Below, one piece after another: positions 31,857 through 39,366 of a stretch of DNA of 40,559 nucleotides. The stretch spans positions 1-40,559 of the forward strand of contig JALHOJ010000037.1 of NCBI GenBank assembly GCA_022843045.1, given 5' to 3'. Source of the DNA: Phycisphaerales bacterium (GTDB taxonomy: Bacteria; Planctomycetota; Phycisphaerae; Phycisphaerales; UBA1924). The translations under genes and the position numbers were made by a program. Position 1 is the first letter of the stretch. Every line of letters begins with the position of its first letter. The notes beneath the pieces were generated by a model, which saw only the letters and a program-made list of their open reading frames with translations, made no database searches and was not told the origin of the DNA.

Positions 31857-33632
31857 TCACTCTTCCACAACCACCCACCGGTTCAGCATCCTCGCCACCG
31901 CCTCCGGCTCCTTCGTCACCATCTCCGACACTTGCTCCAGCATCTTCTGCGACTGCATCTGCCCCTCGCCCACTTCGATCCCCGCCATCGCCGTCTCGCC
32001 CTCGTCCGCCTCGCCCACGATCTCCGACGTGCCCTCAATCGGCGGCGGCAAACCGACCAGTTCTTCCGCTGTCGGCATCTTCGCGGCCTTGCCGCCCTTC
32101 TTGACCAGCATCAGCATCATGCCGATGGCGCCCAGCGACAACAACGCAAGCAGCGCGGTGTCCACGATGCCACCTCCAAGCAACAGCCCGCCCCCGCCAC
32201 CCCCGCCCGATCCGCCACCTCCTCCAAACATCGCAATCCCGCTCAGGAACCCGCCCGCTTCCGCCGCGACCTCGGGCAAGTCCATCGGAATCAGCGACAC
32301 GCCCACGCTCTGCGCCACGAGCGTCTTGATCTCATCATCCTTCATCGAACGATTCGACTGCGCCGTCAACGCCCGCACCTGAGGCGTCACCGATGCCATA
32401 ATCGTGGGCTTCACGCGCTCTTCGAAGGCCTTCGCGATCTCCTCCTCCGTCGGCTCGCTCCCCGTCGCGCCACCCGCGGGCGCAGCCGCGTCCCCCTTCT
32501 CCGCCTTCAACATCCGCATCACAAACCCGCGCGGCACATTGATCGACACAGCGACCATCGTCGGAAACCCGCGCGGATCGGTCGTCGTCTCCCGCTTGAT
32601 GCCCACATGATTCTCATACTGCGTCGACGATTGGTTGCTGCTCGTGTTGCTCCCATTACCGCTGCCCCCGGCAAACCCGATATCCGCCGTCTGGTTCGCG
32701 CGAACGCCCGGCTCCGCCGCCCGCGTGCCGCCCGACGCCTGCGTCGTTTCCGTGGTTTCTTCCATGCTGGGCAGGCTCTGCGTGCCCTGGCCCACCGGCA
32801 GATGCGAATCCGTCTGCGTCAGCACCCGCGTGACGTCCACCTGCGCCGTCACCGCGACCACCACGCCAGGGATGAACGAAAGCAGCTCCGCGATCTTTTC
32901 TCGCGTCGTCGCTTCGACACGGGTCGCATGCTCCAGATAGGTCGTCGAGAGCGACTGTTCCTCGCTCGTGGCCTTCCGCTGCCGCCCGCTCGCGCCATCC
33001 ACCACGCGAATCTGCTCGTACGTCAATCCCGCCTTGCTGCCCGCCACCAGCCCCGCAATCGCATCCACCTGCCCCTGCGTCAGGCTCTGCCCCGTCTGCG
33101 TGATCGCCCACACGCTCGCCGTGGGCCGACGCACCGACTGCCCCAGCCCCGCCGCGGGCGGCGCATCAATAAACACCTTCGCACCCTTGACGCCCCCAAA
33201 CTTCTCAATCGTCCGCGCGAGTTCATTCTCCAGCGCGTTGTTGAACAACTGCTCGTTCTGCTGCCGGCTGTTGGTCCAGCTCTGCGCCCGCAGAATGTTC
33301 TCAAACAAGATTGCCTTGTCATTGGGCAGGAGCCCCGCCTGACTCACGGCACCCCGCGCCTGCTCGAGCGAAGCGTTCTGGACAAACACCGTGCCGTTGC
33401 GCATCTCGCTCTTGATGCCCAGCGTCGCCAAGTGCGAGGACCACTGCTGCTGATCCGCAGTCGAAGCCCCAGGATACAGCTCCACCATCGCCGGCTTGCC
33501 AAACTGCTGGCTGATCACGACCAGGAACAGCACGATCGCCACGCCCAGCCCGCCCAACGTGGCGATCTGCGACGGGCGCATCTTCCCCAGCCACTGCCGC
33601 ACGTTCGCCCAAGCTTGCCGCAACTGCTCCAA
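31857..33632 (-). CDS. fliF: Flagellar MS-ring protein FliF
   Basis: 591 residues forming the membrane base ring. N-terminal helix 1 (ATLGGLGVAIVLFLVVISQQ) is followed by the secretin/YscJ-like domain (FENILRAQSWTNSRQQNEQL, FGGVKGAKVFIDAPPAAGLG, ASVWAITQTGQSLTQGQVDA). Then come the long periplasmic region and the second helix (ALLALLSLGAIGMMLMLVKK). The C-terminus MLNRWVVVEE is the FliG-binding tail. Before the second helix lies a run of glycines (GGGGGSGGGGGGG, about residues 469-482), unusual for FliF. The start is TTG 33632 because a strong AGGAGG lies 7 nt upstream and the sequence after it fits the family. It is the first gene of the operon in this window; flgB, flgC and fliE are not here. 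Confidence 0.94.
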   Translation of the reverse strand: MEQLRQAWANVRQWLGKMRPSQIATLGGLGVAIVLFLVVISQQFGKPAMVELYPGASTADQQQWSSHLATLGIKSEMRNGTVFVQNASLEQARGAVSQAGLLPNDKAILFENILRAQSWTNSRQQNEQLFNNALENELARTIEKFGGVKGAKVFIDAPPAAGLGQSVRRPTASVWAITQTGQSLTQGQVDAIAGLVAGSKAGLTYEQIRVVDGASGRQRKATSEEQSLSTTYLEHATRVEATTREKIAELLSFIPGVVVAVTAQVDVTRVLTQTDSHLPVGQGTQSLPSMEETTETTQASGGTRAAEPGVRANQTADIGFAGGSGNGSNTSSNQSSTQYENHVGIKRETTTDPRGFPTMVAVSINVPRGFVMRMLKAEKGDAAAPAGGATGSEPTEEEIAKAFEERVKPTIMASVTPQVRALTAQSNRSMKDDEIKTLVAQSVGVSLIPMDLPEVAAEAGGFLSGIAMFGGGGGSGGGGGGGLLLGGGIVDTALLALLSLGAIGMMLMLVKKGGKAAKMPTAEELVGLPPPIEGTSEIVGEADEGETAMAGIEVGEGQMQSQKMLEQVSEMVTKEPEAVARMLNRWVVVEE

Positions 33633-33823
33633 GCGATGGCCTCCTGCCGCGACGATCCCGCCCCGATGCAGCGCACTCCGTGCGCCACCTCCACCCGCGC
33701 TTGCGCCAATGCGCAATCTCGGTCGCCATGTGTCGGCCCCCGGGCGCGCGCCCCTTGAATACCAAACAGCTTGTTGCGAAAATCGTTATGGGCTGTCGCG
33801 CAGAACGCGCCCGAACCCAGCCC

Positions 33824-34138
33824 TCACCGGCAACTCAGCCGAAACTGCCGCTGGTCCGCCCCGCCGCTCCCAACCCCAAATCGCTTCGTCAGCCCGCACT
33901 TGGGACACCTCGCCAGGTAGTGCGTGCCATCCATGCTGCGAAACACCTTCTGATACGCGTTCGCGCACTCGAACATGACCATCAGAAATGGCCGCCCCTG
34001 CGATGCCGCCTCGCGCTGGGCTGGCGATGCAGCCGCCCGCTCCCCTTCCGTGATGTCCAATCGCTCCTGCACCCTTCCGCCATCGGCCCGCCCATGCACC
34101 CCGCTTGAAGCGACACATTCATCACAATGCGACTCCAT
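33824..34138 (-). CDS. Small zinc-ribbon protein of unknown function
   Basis: 104 residues. The C-terminal half is coherent: FECANAYQKVFRSMDGTHYL, ARCPKCGLTKRFGVGSGGAD, QRQFRLSCR, with a CPKC knuckle and a closing SC. An N-terminal CDEC (residues 5-8) could supply the other metal ligands. I recall planctomycete hypotheticals with a similar YxxRCPxCG..xRF.VGSGG..QRFF motif, so this is probably a real conserved gene, but I have no family name. It lies upstream of the flagellar operon on the same strand, 191 nt before fliF, and diverges from lpxI. Confidence 0.6.
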   Translation of the reverse strand: MESHCDECVASSGVHGRADGGRVQERLDITEGERAAASPAQREAASQGRPFLMVMFECANAYQKVFRSMDGTHYLARCPKCGLTKRFGVGSGGADQRQFRLSCR

Positions 34139-34416
34139 ATTCGCCCGAGAACCAAACTTTTACCGCACGAGGCCGCATCCCCATTGGATGCCCGCCCGAA
34201 GTCCGGATATGCTTGTACCCACTAGTTTGCCCGGCTCTCCCGGACAACCAAGTGGCCGCAGGACTTGCATCCAATTGCCATGCGGGCGGCAGTGAACCGC
34301 CGACAGATTGGAATTGCTCGCGCGTCTTGTTGGACAGTCCGTTCTCGCCGGCGAAGGAACTCACCCCGCCGGCACTCGTGGCCCCGCCCGTACGTTTGGG
34401 CGTCTTGCGTCGAAGT
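34139..34416. other. Divergent spacer with several short stems
   Basis: Between the zinc-ribbon gene and lpxI. Visible stems are GCATCC (loop CCATT) GGATGC at 34175-34191; GTCCGG (34201-34206) with CCGGAC (34240-34245); and a GC-rich stem near GGCGGCAGTGAACCGCC around 34287. No known riboswitch class is recognised. A TACGTT box at 34391-34396 could be the lpxI -10 with a short leader. Confidence 0.4.
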
Positions 34417-35481
34417 ATGAGCGTCTTCCGTAGCCAGCCCGTGACCCCGTCCAACGTGCCCTCGCGCGCGTCGGGTGCGCCGCGTGCCGACCTCCGCTCG
34501 CTCGAAGCCGCCGACCCCACCGTCTTCGTCAATCCCGTCACGATCCTGACGGACCTCCCCCCCGCCACCGAACCCATCGGCCTGATCGCGGGCGGCGGCG
34601 GCCTGCCCAAGCTCATCGCCAAAAACCTTCGGGCCGCGGGCTATGTCGTGCACGGCCTGGGCCTCGCCGGCCAGTACGACGCGGACTTGCCCAATCTCTG
34701 CTCGAGCTTCCGCGATGTGGGCGTCCTCCGCATTGGCAGTTGGGGCAAGTTGCTCTCCCGCCAGGGCGTGCACCACGCCATCATGGTCGGCAAGGTCGAC
34801 AAGGCCCGCTTGATGCACGATCCGCTGCGGATCCTCAAGCACACGCCCGACTGGCGCGCCATCTCGCTCTGGTATCGCATCCTTCGCCGCGACCGCCGCT
34901 CTCACGCGCTGCTTACCGCCCTTGCTTCCGAGCTTGAGCGCTGGGGCGTGCAGTTGCTCGATTCGACCGCGCCCATCCCGGACGAAATGAGCACCCTGGG
35001 CGTGATGACTGCCACCAAGCCCAGCACCGAGCAATCAGGCGACGTCCAATGGGCCTGGCCCAAGATGGCCACGCTGCTGCGCCTGGACATCGGCCAGTCC
35101 ATCGCCGTGCGCGAACGTGACATCATCGCCGTCGAAGCCGTCGAAGGCACCGACCGCATGATCGAGCGTGCCGGGCGCCTCTGCCGGGCCAAGGGCTGGA
35201 CACTCATCAAGGCCGCCCGCATGGGCCACGACCGCAGGGCTGACGTCCCCACCGTGGGCGTCAACACCATCCGCATGCTGCACGCCGCCGGCGCCGGCTG
35301 CCTCGCGCTCACGGCGGGCGAAGTGATCATGCTCGAGAAGGACGAAATGATCCGCCTGGCCGACAAGCTGGGCGTCGCCATCGTCGGCATCGAGCCGCTG
35401 CACGACCTGCACGAACACATCGCAGGCCGCATCGAGATCAAGCCCGAAGGCCGGGGCGAGCCGCGCCCGAGAATCGGGTAA
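34417..35481 (+). CDS. lpxI: UDP-2,3-diacylglucosamine pyrophosphatase LpxI
   Basis: LpxI hydrolyses UDP-2,3-diacylglucosamine to lipid X in lipid A synthesis, in the cytoplasm. The family is clear: EPIGLIAGGGGLPKLIAKNL and GYVVHGLGLAGQYDADLPNL at the start, GVHHAIMVGKVDKARLMHDP, and the C-terminal DUF1009 block RLDIGQSIAVRERDIIAVEA, VEGTDRMIERAGRLCRAKGW, LIKAARMGHDRRADVPTVGV, LHAAGAGCLALTAGEVIMLE. The DUF1009 aspartates and RxxD...PTVG pattern are intact. The protein is 354 residues rather than about 270-290 because of an N-terminal extension of ~50 residues rich in Ser/Pro/Ala; a later start is possible. Presence implies a lipid-A outer membrane. Confidence 0.92.
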   Translation: MSVFRSQPVTPSNVPSRASGAPRADLRSLEAADPTVFVNPVTILTDLPPATEPIGLIAGGGGLPKLIAKNLRAAGYVVHGLGLAGQYDADLPNLCSSFRDVGVLRIGSWGKLLSRQGVHHAIMVGKVDKARLMHDPLRILKHTPDWRAISLWYRILRRDRRSHALLTALASELERWGVQLLDSTAPIPDEMSTLGVMTATKPSTEQSGDVQWAWPKMATLLRLDIGQSIAVRERDIIAVEAVEGTDRMIERAGRLCRAKGWTLIKAARMGHDRRADVPTVGVNTIRMLHAAGAGCLALTAGEVIMLEKDEMIRLADKLGVAIVGIEPLHDLHEHIAGRIEIKPEGRGEPRPRIG

Positions 35482-35491
35482 GCCAAGCCAA

Positions 35492-35613
35492 GTGCGAAAG
35501 TGCGGCGGTGCGAAAGTGCGAAAGTGATCGCGCGGGGACACTATCGCTCTGTCGCTCCATCCACGGACCTGACGACAGGTCCGTGCCACTTTCGCACTCT
35601 CGCACTTTCACAC
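35492..35613. repeat. Inverted-arm element of GTGCGAAA octamers between lpxI and smpB
   Basis: Left arm: GTGCGAAA, GTGCGGCG, GTGCGAAA, GTGCGAAA in phase (35492-35523). Right arm: TTTCGCAC, TCTCGCAC, TTTCACAC (35590-35613). Between the arms is a perfect 10-bp hairpin (listed next). Confidence 0.9.
35562..35585. repeat. Perfect 10-bp hairpin nested in the octamer element
   Basis: CACGGACCTG, loop ACGA, CAGGTCCGTG (35562-35585). It could terminate lpxI transcription, but no T-run follows; it is part of the repeat element. Confidence 0.75.
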
Positions 35614-35624
35614 TCCTCTTCTGC

Positions 35625-35630
35625 TACGCT
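35625..35630 (+). promoter_or_regulatory. -10 box (TACGCT) for a probably leaderless smpB transcript
   Basis: TACGCT ends 5 nt before the GTG at 35636 (CCCCC between) with no Shine-Dalgarno site. It directly follows the octamer element. Confidence 0.5.
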
Positions 35631-35635
35631 CCCCC

Positions 35636-36106
35636 GTGCCCAAGAAGGAGTCCAACCCTCTCCCCGTCATCGAGAACCGCAAGGCTCGCCACGACTACGC
35701 CATTGGCGAAACCCTTGAGTGCGGCATCGTCCTGACGGGCTCGGAGATCAAGGTCGTCCGCGAGGGCAAGGTGTCGCTGACCGAGGGCTTCTGCCGGGTC
35801 ACGGAACTGCCGCCCACGCTCACGCTCCATCAGGTGAACATCGGCGAGTATCGCCCCGCCGGGGCCCTGGGCCACAAGCCCGTGCGCTCCCGCACGCTGC
35901 TCGCGCACAAGGGCGAGATCACTCGCTTTGCCCGCAGGATGACCAAGGGCATGACCATCGTCCCCCTCAAGATGTACTTCAAAGGCCCCTGGGCCAAAGT
36001 CCTCATCGGCATCGGCACGGGCAAGAAAGCCCACGACAAACGCGAATCGATGAAGCTGAAGGACGCCAAGCGCGAAATGCAACGCGCGATGAGCCGTCGC
36101 GTCTGA
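35636..36106 (+). CDS. smpB: SsrA-binding protein SmpB
   Basis: 156 residues. SmpB binds tmRNA and brings it to stalled ribosomes in trans-translation. Family landmarks: ENRKARHDYAIGETLECGIV, LTGSEIKVVREGKVSLTEGF, HKGEITRFARRMTKGMTIVP, LKMYFKGPWAKVLIGIGTGK and the basic C-terminal tail KKAHDKRESMKLKDAKREMQ. Length and motifs are normal. The GTG start at 35636 fits the family start (MPKKESNPLPVIENRKA). No ssrA gene was recognised in the window. Confidence 0.96.
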   Translation: MPKKESNPLPVIENRKARHDYAIGETLECGIVLTGSEIKVVREGKVSLTEGFCRVTELPPTLTLHQVNIGEYRPAGALGHKPVRSRTLLAHKGEITRFARRMTKGMTIVPLKMYFKGPWAKVLIGIGTGKKAHDKRESMKLKDAKREMQRAMSRRV

Positions 36107-36147
36107 GGCTCACTCGCAGCCTACTTCGCGCCTGCGTGCCCTCTTCC

Positions 36148-36621
36148 TCACGGACTGGTCGTGAGTTGGCTGGGCGTCCCCAACCCCACCTTCGTCAGCC
36201 CCACCTGCGCACACACCGCGTGCACCTTCACCACATCCTCGTAGCCCGCCGCCTCGACCGGATCGATCAGCACCAGCACCTCGCCCAACGGCCGATTCCC
36301 GATCCATCCTTGCAAAGCAGGGCTCAGTTCCTCGATCACCACCGCCGTCTCCCCGTTGATCGACACCCGCCCGGCTTCGCCCTCGCCAAGCACCCGCAGG
36401 TGCAGTTTCAGCGGCTGCTGCGACGCGTCACCCTCGCGCACCGCCCCCGCCTTGGGCAATCGCGTCGATACAAACCACTCCGGCCCCAGAATCGCCGCGC
36501 TTGCCATGAAGAAGATCAGAATCACCATCACCACGTCCACCATGGGCGTCATGTTGGGCCCATGATGCGCCTCATACAACGCCGCCGCGTTGCGCTTGCG
36601 AAAACTCGGCACGTGGCTCAT
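36148..36621 (-). CDS. ExbD/TolR-family biopolymer transport protein (second copy)
   Basis: 157 residues. One N-terminal membrane helix (VVMVILIFFMASAAILG) is preceded by the ExbD motif NMTPMVDVVMVILIFFM, whose Asp lies in the helix and carries protons in ExbD/TolR. The periplasmic domain follows (KLHLRVLGEGEAGRVSINGE, LVLIDPVEAAGYEDVVKVHA). ExbD works with ExbB to drive TonB-like or Tol-type machines by the proton gradient. Its ATG overlaps the stop of the preceding exbD-like gene (36618-36621). No ExbB gene is nearby. Confidence 0.88.
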   Translation of the reverse strand: MSHVPSFRKRNAAALYEAHHGPNMTPMVDVVMVILIFFMASAAILGPEWFVSTRLPKAGAVREGDASQQPLKLHLRVLGEGEAGRVSINGETAVVIEELSPALQGWIGNRPLGEVLVLIDPVEAAGYEDVVKVHAVCAQVGLTKVGLGTPSQLTTSP

Positions 36622-37064
36622 GGCACACCCCCACCGCTATTGCTGACGGTTACCAATCGCAGCGACACCAACCCCGCCTCGCGACACGCCGCTACCACCG
36701 GCGCGACGCTCGCGTACGCCAACCGCTTGTCTGCCCGCAAACTCACCGGCGTCTGCTGCACCCCGCGCTCAAGTTCCGGCATCCGCGCCCGCAGCGTCGT
36801 CGCGAGTTCTTCCGGCGGCAACTCCGCCCCCTCCATCGTCAGTCGCGCCGCTCCGGACTGTTCATCCAGCGCCAGGTTCAAAATCAACCCCTTGTCGGCT
36901 TGCGTCTGCGTGCCCGCCGCGGCAGGCAACTGCACCCGCGACTGATCGCTCGCAAGCTTGCCCACCATGAGATAAAACACGATCAGCACCATCACGACGT
37001 CGATGAGCGGTGTGACGTTGATCTTGCCGGTAGCGGGCGGGGGTTGGAGGGAACGCAGACGCAT
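36618..37064 (-). CDS. ExbD/TolR-family biopolymer transport protein (first copy)
   Basis: 148 residues. The start MRLRSLQPPPATGKINVTPL and IDVVMVLIVFYLMVGKLASD show the ExbD helix with its conserved Asp (TPLIDVVMVLIVF). The periplasmic part has VQLPAAAGTQTQADKGLILN, PVSLRADKRLAYASVAPVVA and ACREAGLVSLRLVTV. It precedes and overlaps a second exbD-like gene, as often seen in planctomycete ExbBDD clusters, but an ExbB gene is missing here and the next gene upstream on the strand is pdhA. Confidence 0.88.
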   Translation of the reverse strand: MRLRSLQPPPATGKINVTPLIDVVMVLIVFYLMVGKLASDQSRVQLPAAAGTQTQADKGLILNLALDEQSGAARLTMEGAELPPEELATTLRARMPELERGVQQTPVSLRADKRLAYASVAPVVAACREAGLVSLRLVTVSNSGGGVP

Positions 37065-37176
37065 CGGGAACGAAACCAGAACTTGCTGCTGATTACTTCA
37101 GCTGCGACTCCACGCTGCTCTTGGATGATGACGACTGAGTGGCACCCCTCAGAACAAGGCGCTTGCTCGCTCCCCC

Positions 37177-38301
37177 TCATCGTTGCAACTGCTCCGCCCC
37201 GATGCCCTGCCCGAGACTGTGGGTCCGCATCGTGCGCTTCTGCAGCTCAAGTTCGGGCGTCAGCTTCTCGAACACGTAGTCAAAGATGTCGTCGTTAGTC
37301 GGCGCGGTGATCCCCTCCGCAGCCTTCACCACTTCGCTCACCATCGCGCTGCCCTGCTGCTCGAGCGTCGCCTGCTGGGCGTCGCTCCAGAGGTTGCGGG
37401 TCGTGAGGTACTTGCGCAGACGGATGATGGGATCCTTGCCGCGCCAGGCTTCGACTTCCTTTTCATCGCGATAACGCCGGGCATCGTCCGCGGTGGTATG
37501 GTCCGCAAGGCGATAGGTCACGGCTTCGATGAAGCTGGGCCCGCCGCCCGCGACGGCGCGATTGCGTGCTTCCTTTACGGCCCGATACACCGCGAACAGA
37601 TCGTTCCCATCCACCTGCATCGTCGGCATGCCATACGCGATGGCCTTCTGCGCGATCGTTTCGCTCGCCGTCTGCGTCTCGCGAGGCACCGAAATCGCCC
37701 AGTGGTTGTTCTGACACAGGAAGATCGTGGGCGTCGCGAAGGTCGCCGCGAAGTTCATCGCTTCGTGCACGTCGCCTTCGCTGGTTGCCCCGTCGCCAAA
37801 GTACGTGCAAGCAACCGCCTTCTCCTTGCGCATCTTCATCGCCCACGAGATGCCCACCGCGTGCAGCGGCTGGGTCCCGATGGGAATGCAAAGCGGCGTC
37901 TGCTTCACGCCCTTGGGAATCTGGTTCCCGCGCTCGTCGCCCATCCAGTGCAGCAGCACGTAGTGCATCGGCAGGCCGTGCATCCACAACGCCGCGTTCT
38001 CGCGATAGCAAGGCACCAGCCAGTCGGTCCCGCGCTCGAGCGCGAACGCGCTGCCGATCGCCGCGGCTTCCTGGCCCTTGTTCTGCGGATACGTGCCCAT
38101 GCGGCCCGACCGCTGGAGCTTGAACGCGACCTCGTCGAGCATCCGGCACTTCATCATGTACTGGTAGAGTTCCAGCACGTCCGAGTCCTTCAGCACGGGC
38201 GACCCATCGGGCCACTTGGCCAGCTTCTCATCAAGAACCGCGTTCTCGTCGAGAATCTGAAGGTGATCAATATTCGCGGCGTACACAGTGCGGATGGGCA
38301 T
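37177..38301 (-). CDS. pdhA: Pyruvate/2-oxo-acid dehydrogenase E1 component, alpha subunit
   Basis: 374 residues. E1-alpha binds thiamine diphosphate and decarboxylates pyruvate or a branched 2-oxo acid, feeding acetyl or acyl groups to E2. The thiamine motif GDG (169-171, YFGDGATSEGDVHEAMNFAA) to QNN (197-199) is present. Flanking blocks LELYQYMMKCRMLDEVAFKL, GQEAAAIGSAFALERGTDWL, VPCYRENAALWMHGLP and SFIEAVTYRLADHTTADDAR, with the phosphorylation-loop-like region, match the family. A GAGGAG site lies 6 nt before the ATG at 38301. The beta subunit (pdhB) is not adjacent in this window; the gene downstream is exbD. Pyruvate versus branched-chain substrate cannot be decided. Confidence 0.92.
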   Translation of the reverse strand: MPIRTVYAANIDHLQILDENAVLDEKLAKWPDGSPVLKDSDVLELYQYMMKCRMLDEVAFKLQRSGRMGTYPQNKGQEAAAIGSAFALERGTDWLVPCYRENAALWMHGLPMHYVLLHWMGDERGNQIPKGVKQTPLCIPIGTQPLHAVGISWAMKMRKEKAVACTYFGDGATSEGDVHEAMNFAATFATPTIFLCQNNHWAISVPRETQTASETIAQKAIAYGMPTMQVDGNDLFAVYRAVKEARNRAVAGGGPSFIEAVTYRLADHTTADDARRYRDEKEVEAWRGKDPIIRLRKYLTTRNLWSDAQQATLEQQGSAMVSEVVKAAEGITAPTNDDIFDYVFEKLTPELELQKRTMRTHSLGQGIGAEQLQR

Positions 38302-38582
38302 GCAAAGCTCCTCAACGCGACCATTCGGCTCGCGTCTCCCCCAAGCGTAGTCCCCCGCCCGCCCATCCTGATGGCTCGGGCGTTCCGCCCGACAGTCGCA
38401 GGGGCTTCGAGCCCCCTCATGGCGGAACCTCCCCGCTGCGCCTCAAGTCCCCCTCAATTCGCTACCCAAACACGGGCACACCACGCGACCCTTTGCACGC
38501 TTCCCTCGCATTCCCAGCACCTCTCCGCATCCACTGCCGTTCCTTCCCCGTACCGCATCACAGCCCGGCGGCTGGAGGCCCC
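38302..38582. other. Divergent spacer between pdhA and an unknown gene
   Basis: 281 nt with two compact stem-loops: TCGGGCG TTC CGCCCGA (38376-38392) and GGGGCT TCG AGCCCC (38401-38415). The rest shows no gene. A TGGAGG site lies just before the next start at 38583. Confidence 0.6.
38376..38415. repeat. Pair of tight stem-loops
   Basis: A 7-bp stem with a 3-nt loop and a 6-bp stem with a 3-nt loop, 8 nt apart. They lie at a divergent rather than convergent gap, so they are not obvious terminators. They could be a structured leader of the minus-strand pdhA mRNA or a mobile hairpin. Confidence 0.6.
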
Positions 38583-39206
38583 ATGCTCGGCAACCTGTTC
38601 TCCAAAAAGCCGAAGGGCGAAGGCGTCTTTGCCTACGCCCTCCTGAACGCCCGCATCATGCCCGATGATCGCGAGCGCCGCTTTGAGCAGCCGTTGATCG
38701 AGGCCCTCGCCCGCGAGCACTCCAGCGACGGCCCGCTAGCGGAAGTCACCGGCAGCGGCACACTCCAGGACAAGTCCGGCGAGCTGCTCTCCTGTGGCAT
38801 TGACCTCGATCTGTTCGATCTCGACGCGGCACCAGAATTCATCCGTGCCGTCCTCACCGCCGAAGGCGCGCCCAAAGGCTCGCGACTCGAGCTTGAGCAC
38901 GACGGCCGCCAAATCAAGCTTCCCTTCGGCGAGTTCGAAGGCCTCGCGATTTACCTCAACGGCACCGACTTGCCCGACGAAGTCTACAAGTCCGCCGACA
39001 TCAATCAGACGATCGCCGACATCGACGCTGCGCTCGCGACCCTGCAATCGACGCCTGTGGCAAGCATCTGGGGCTGGTGGACGGGCCCGCGCGAGACGGC
39101 GCTGTATTGCTACGGCCCATCCTTCGACGCGATGCACGGCAAGCTGCTGCCTGTCTTCGCACGAACGCCGCTGTGCGAACGCTGCCGCGTCGTCCAAGTT
39201 GCTTGA
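38583..39206 (+). CDS. Conserved protein of unknown function
   Basis: 207 residues, probably cytoplasmic (no signal peptide). The start MLGNLFSKKPKGEGVFAYAL is preceded by TGGAGG, a fair Shine-Dalgarno site, which chose ATG 38583. The rest has mixed alpha/beta character: ALAREHSSDGPLAEVTGSGT, LLSCGIDLDLFDLDAAPEFI, RAVLTAEGAPKGSRLELEHD, and TDLPDEVYKSADINQTIADI near the C-terminal half. It ends in SFDAMHGKLLPVFARTPLCE and RCRVVQVA. I do not recognise a family; the codon pattern and length suggest a real gene. It is monocistronic and convergent on the PEP-CTERM gene. Confidence 0.7.
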   Translation: MLGNLFSKKPKGEGVFAYALLNARIMPDDRERRFEQPLIEALAREHSSDGPLAEVTGSGTLQDKSGELLSCGIDLDLFDLDAAPEFIRAVLTAEGAPKGSRLELEHDGRQIKLPFGEFEGLAIYLNGTDLPDEVYKSADINQTIADIDAALATLQSTPVASIWGWWTGPRETALYCYGPSFDAMHGKLLPVFARTPLCERCRVVQVA

Positions 39207-39301
39207 AACGAAAACGAGGAACGCCTCGACGTGCCACGGCTTGCTGCGCAGCGGCCGCCCATGCAAACTGGCATGGATGCACGCCGCATTCCATCGATGA
39301 A

Positions 39302-39338
39302 CAAATCAAACAAGGCCGCACCTTTCGGAGCGGCCTTG
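39302..39338 (-). terminator. Rho-independent terminator of the PEP-CTERM-like gene
   Basis: On the minus strand, CAAGGCCGC (39338-39330) pairs with GCGGCCTTG (39319-39311), a perfect 9-bp stem, followed by TTTGATTTGT. It lies 28 nt past the stop at 39367. A smaller stem (CCATGC...GCATGG) lies at 39259-39276. Confidence 0.85.
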
Positions 39339-39366
39339 CGACATGCAGATTGAAGACTCAGCCGAC

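Noticed and set aside
33633-33823. Sigma-54 or sigma-28 promoter for the flagellar operon
   Set aside because: No TGGCAC-N5-TTGCA or TAAA...GCCGATAA-like pair with correct spacing was found in the gap before fliF.
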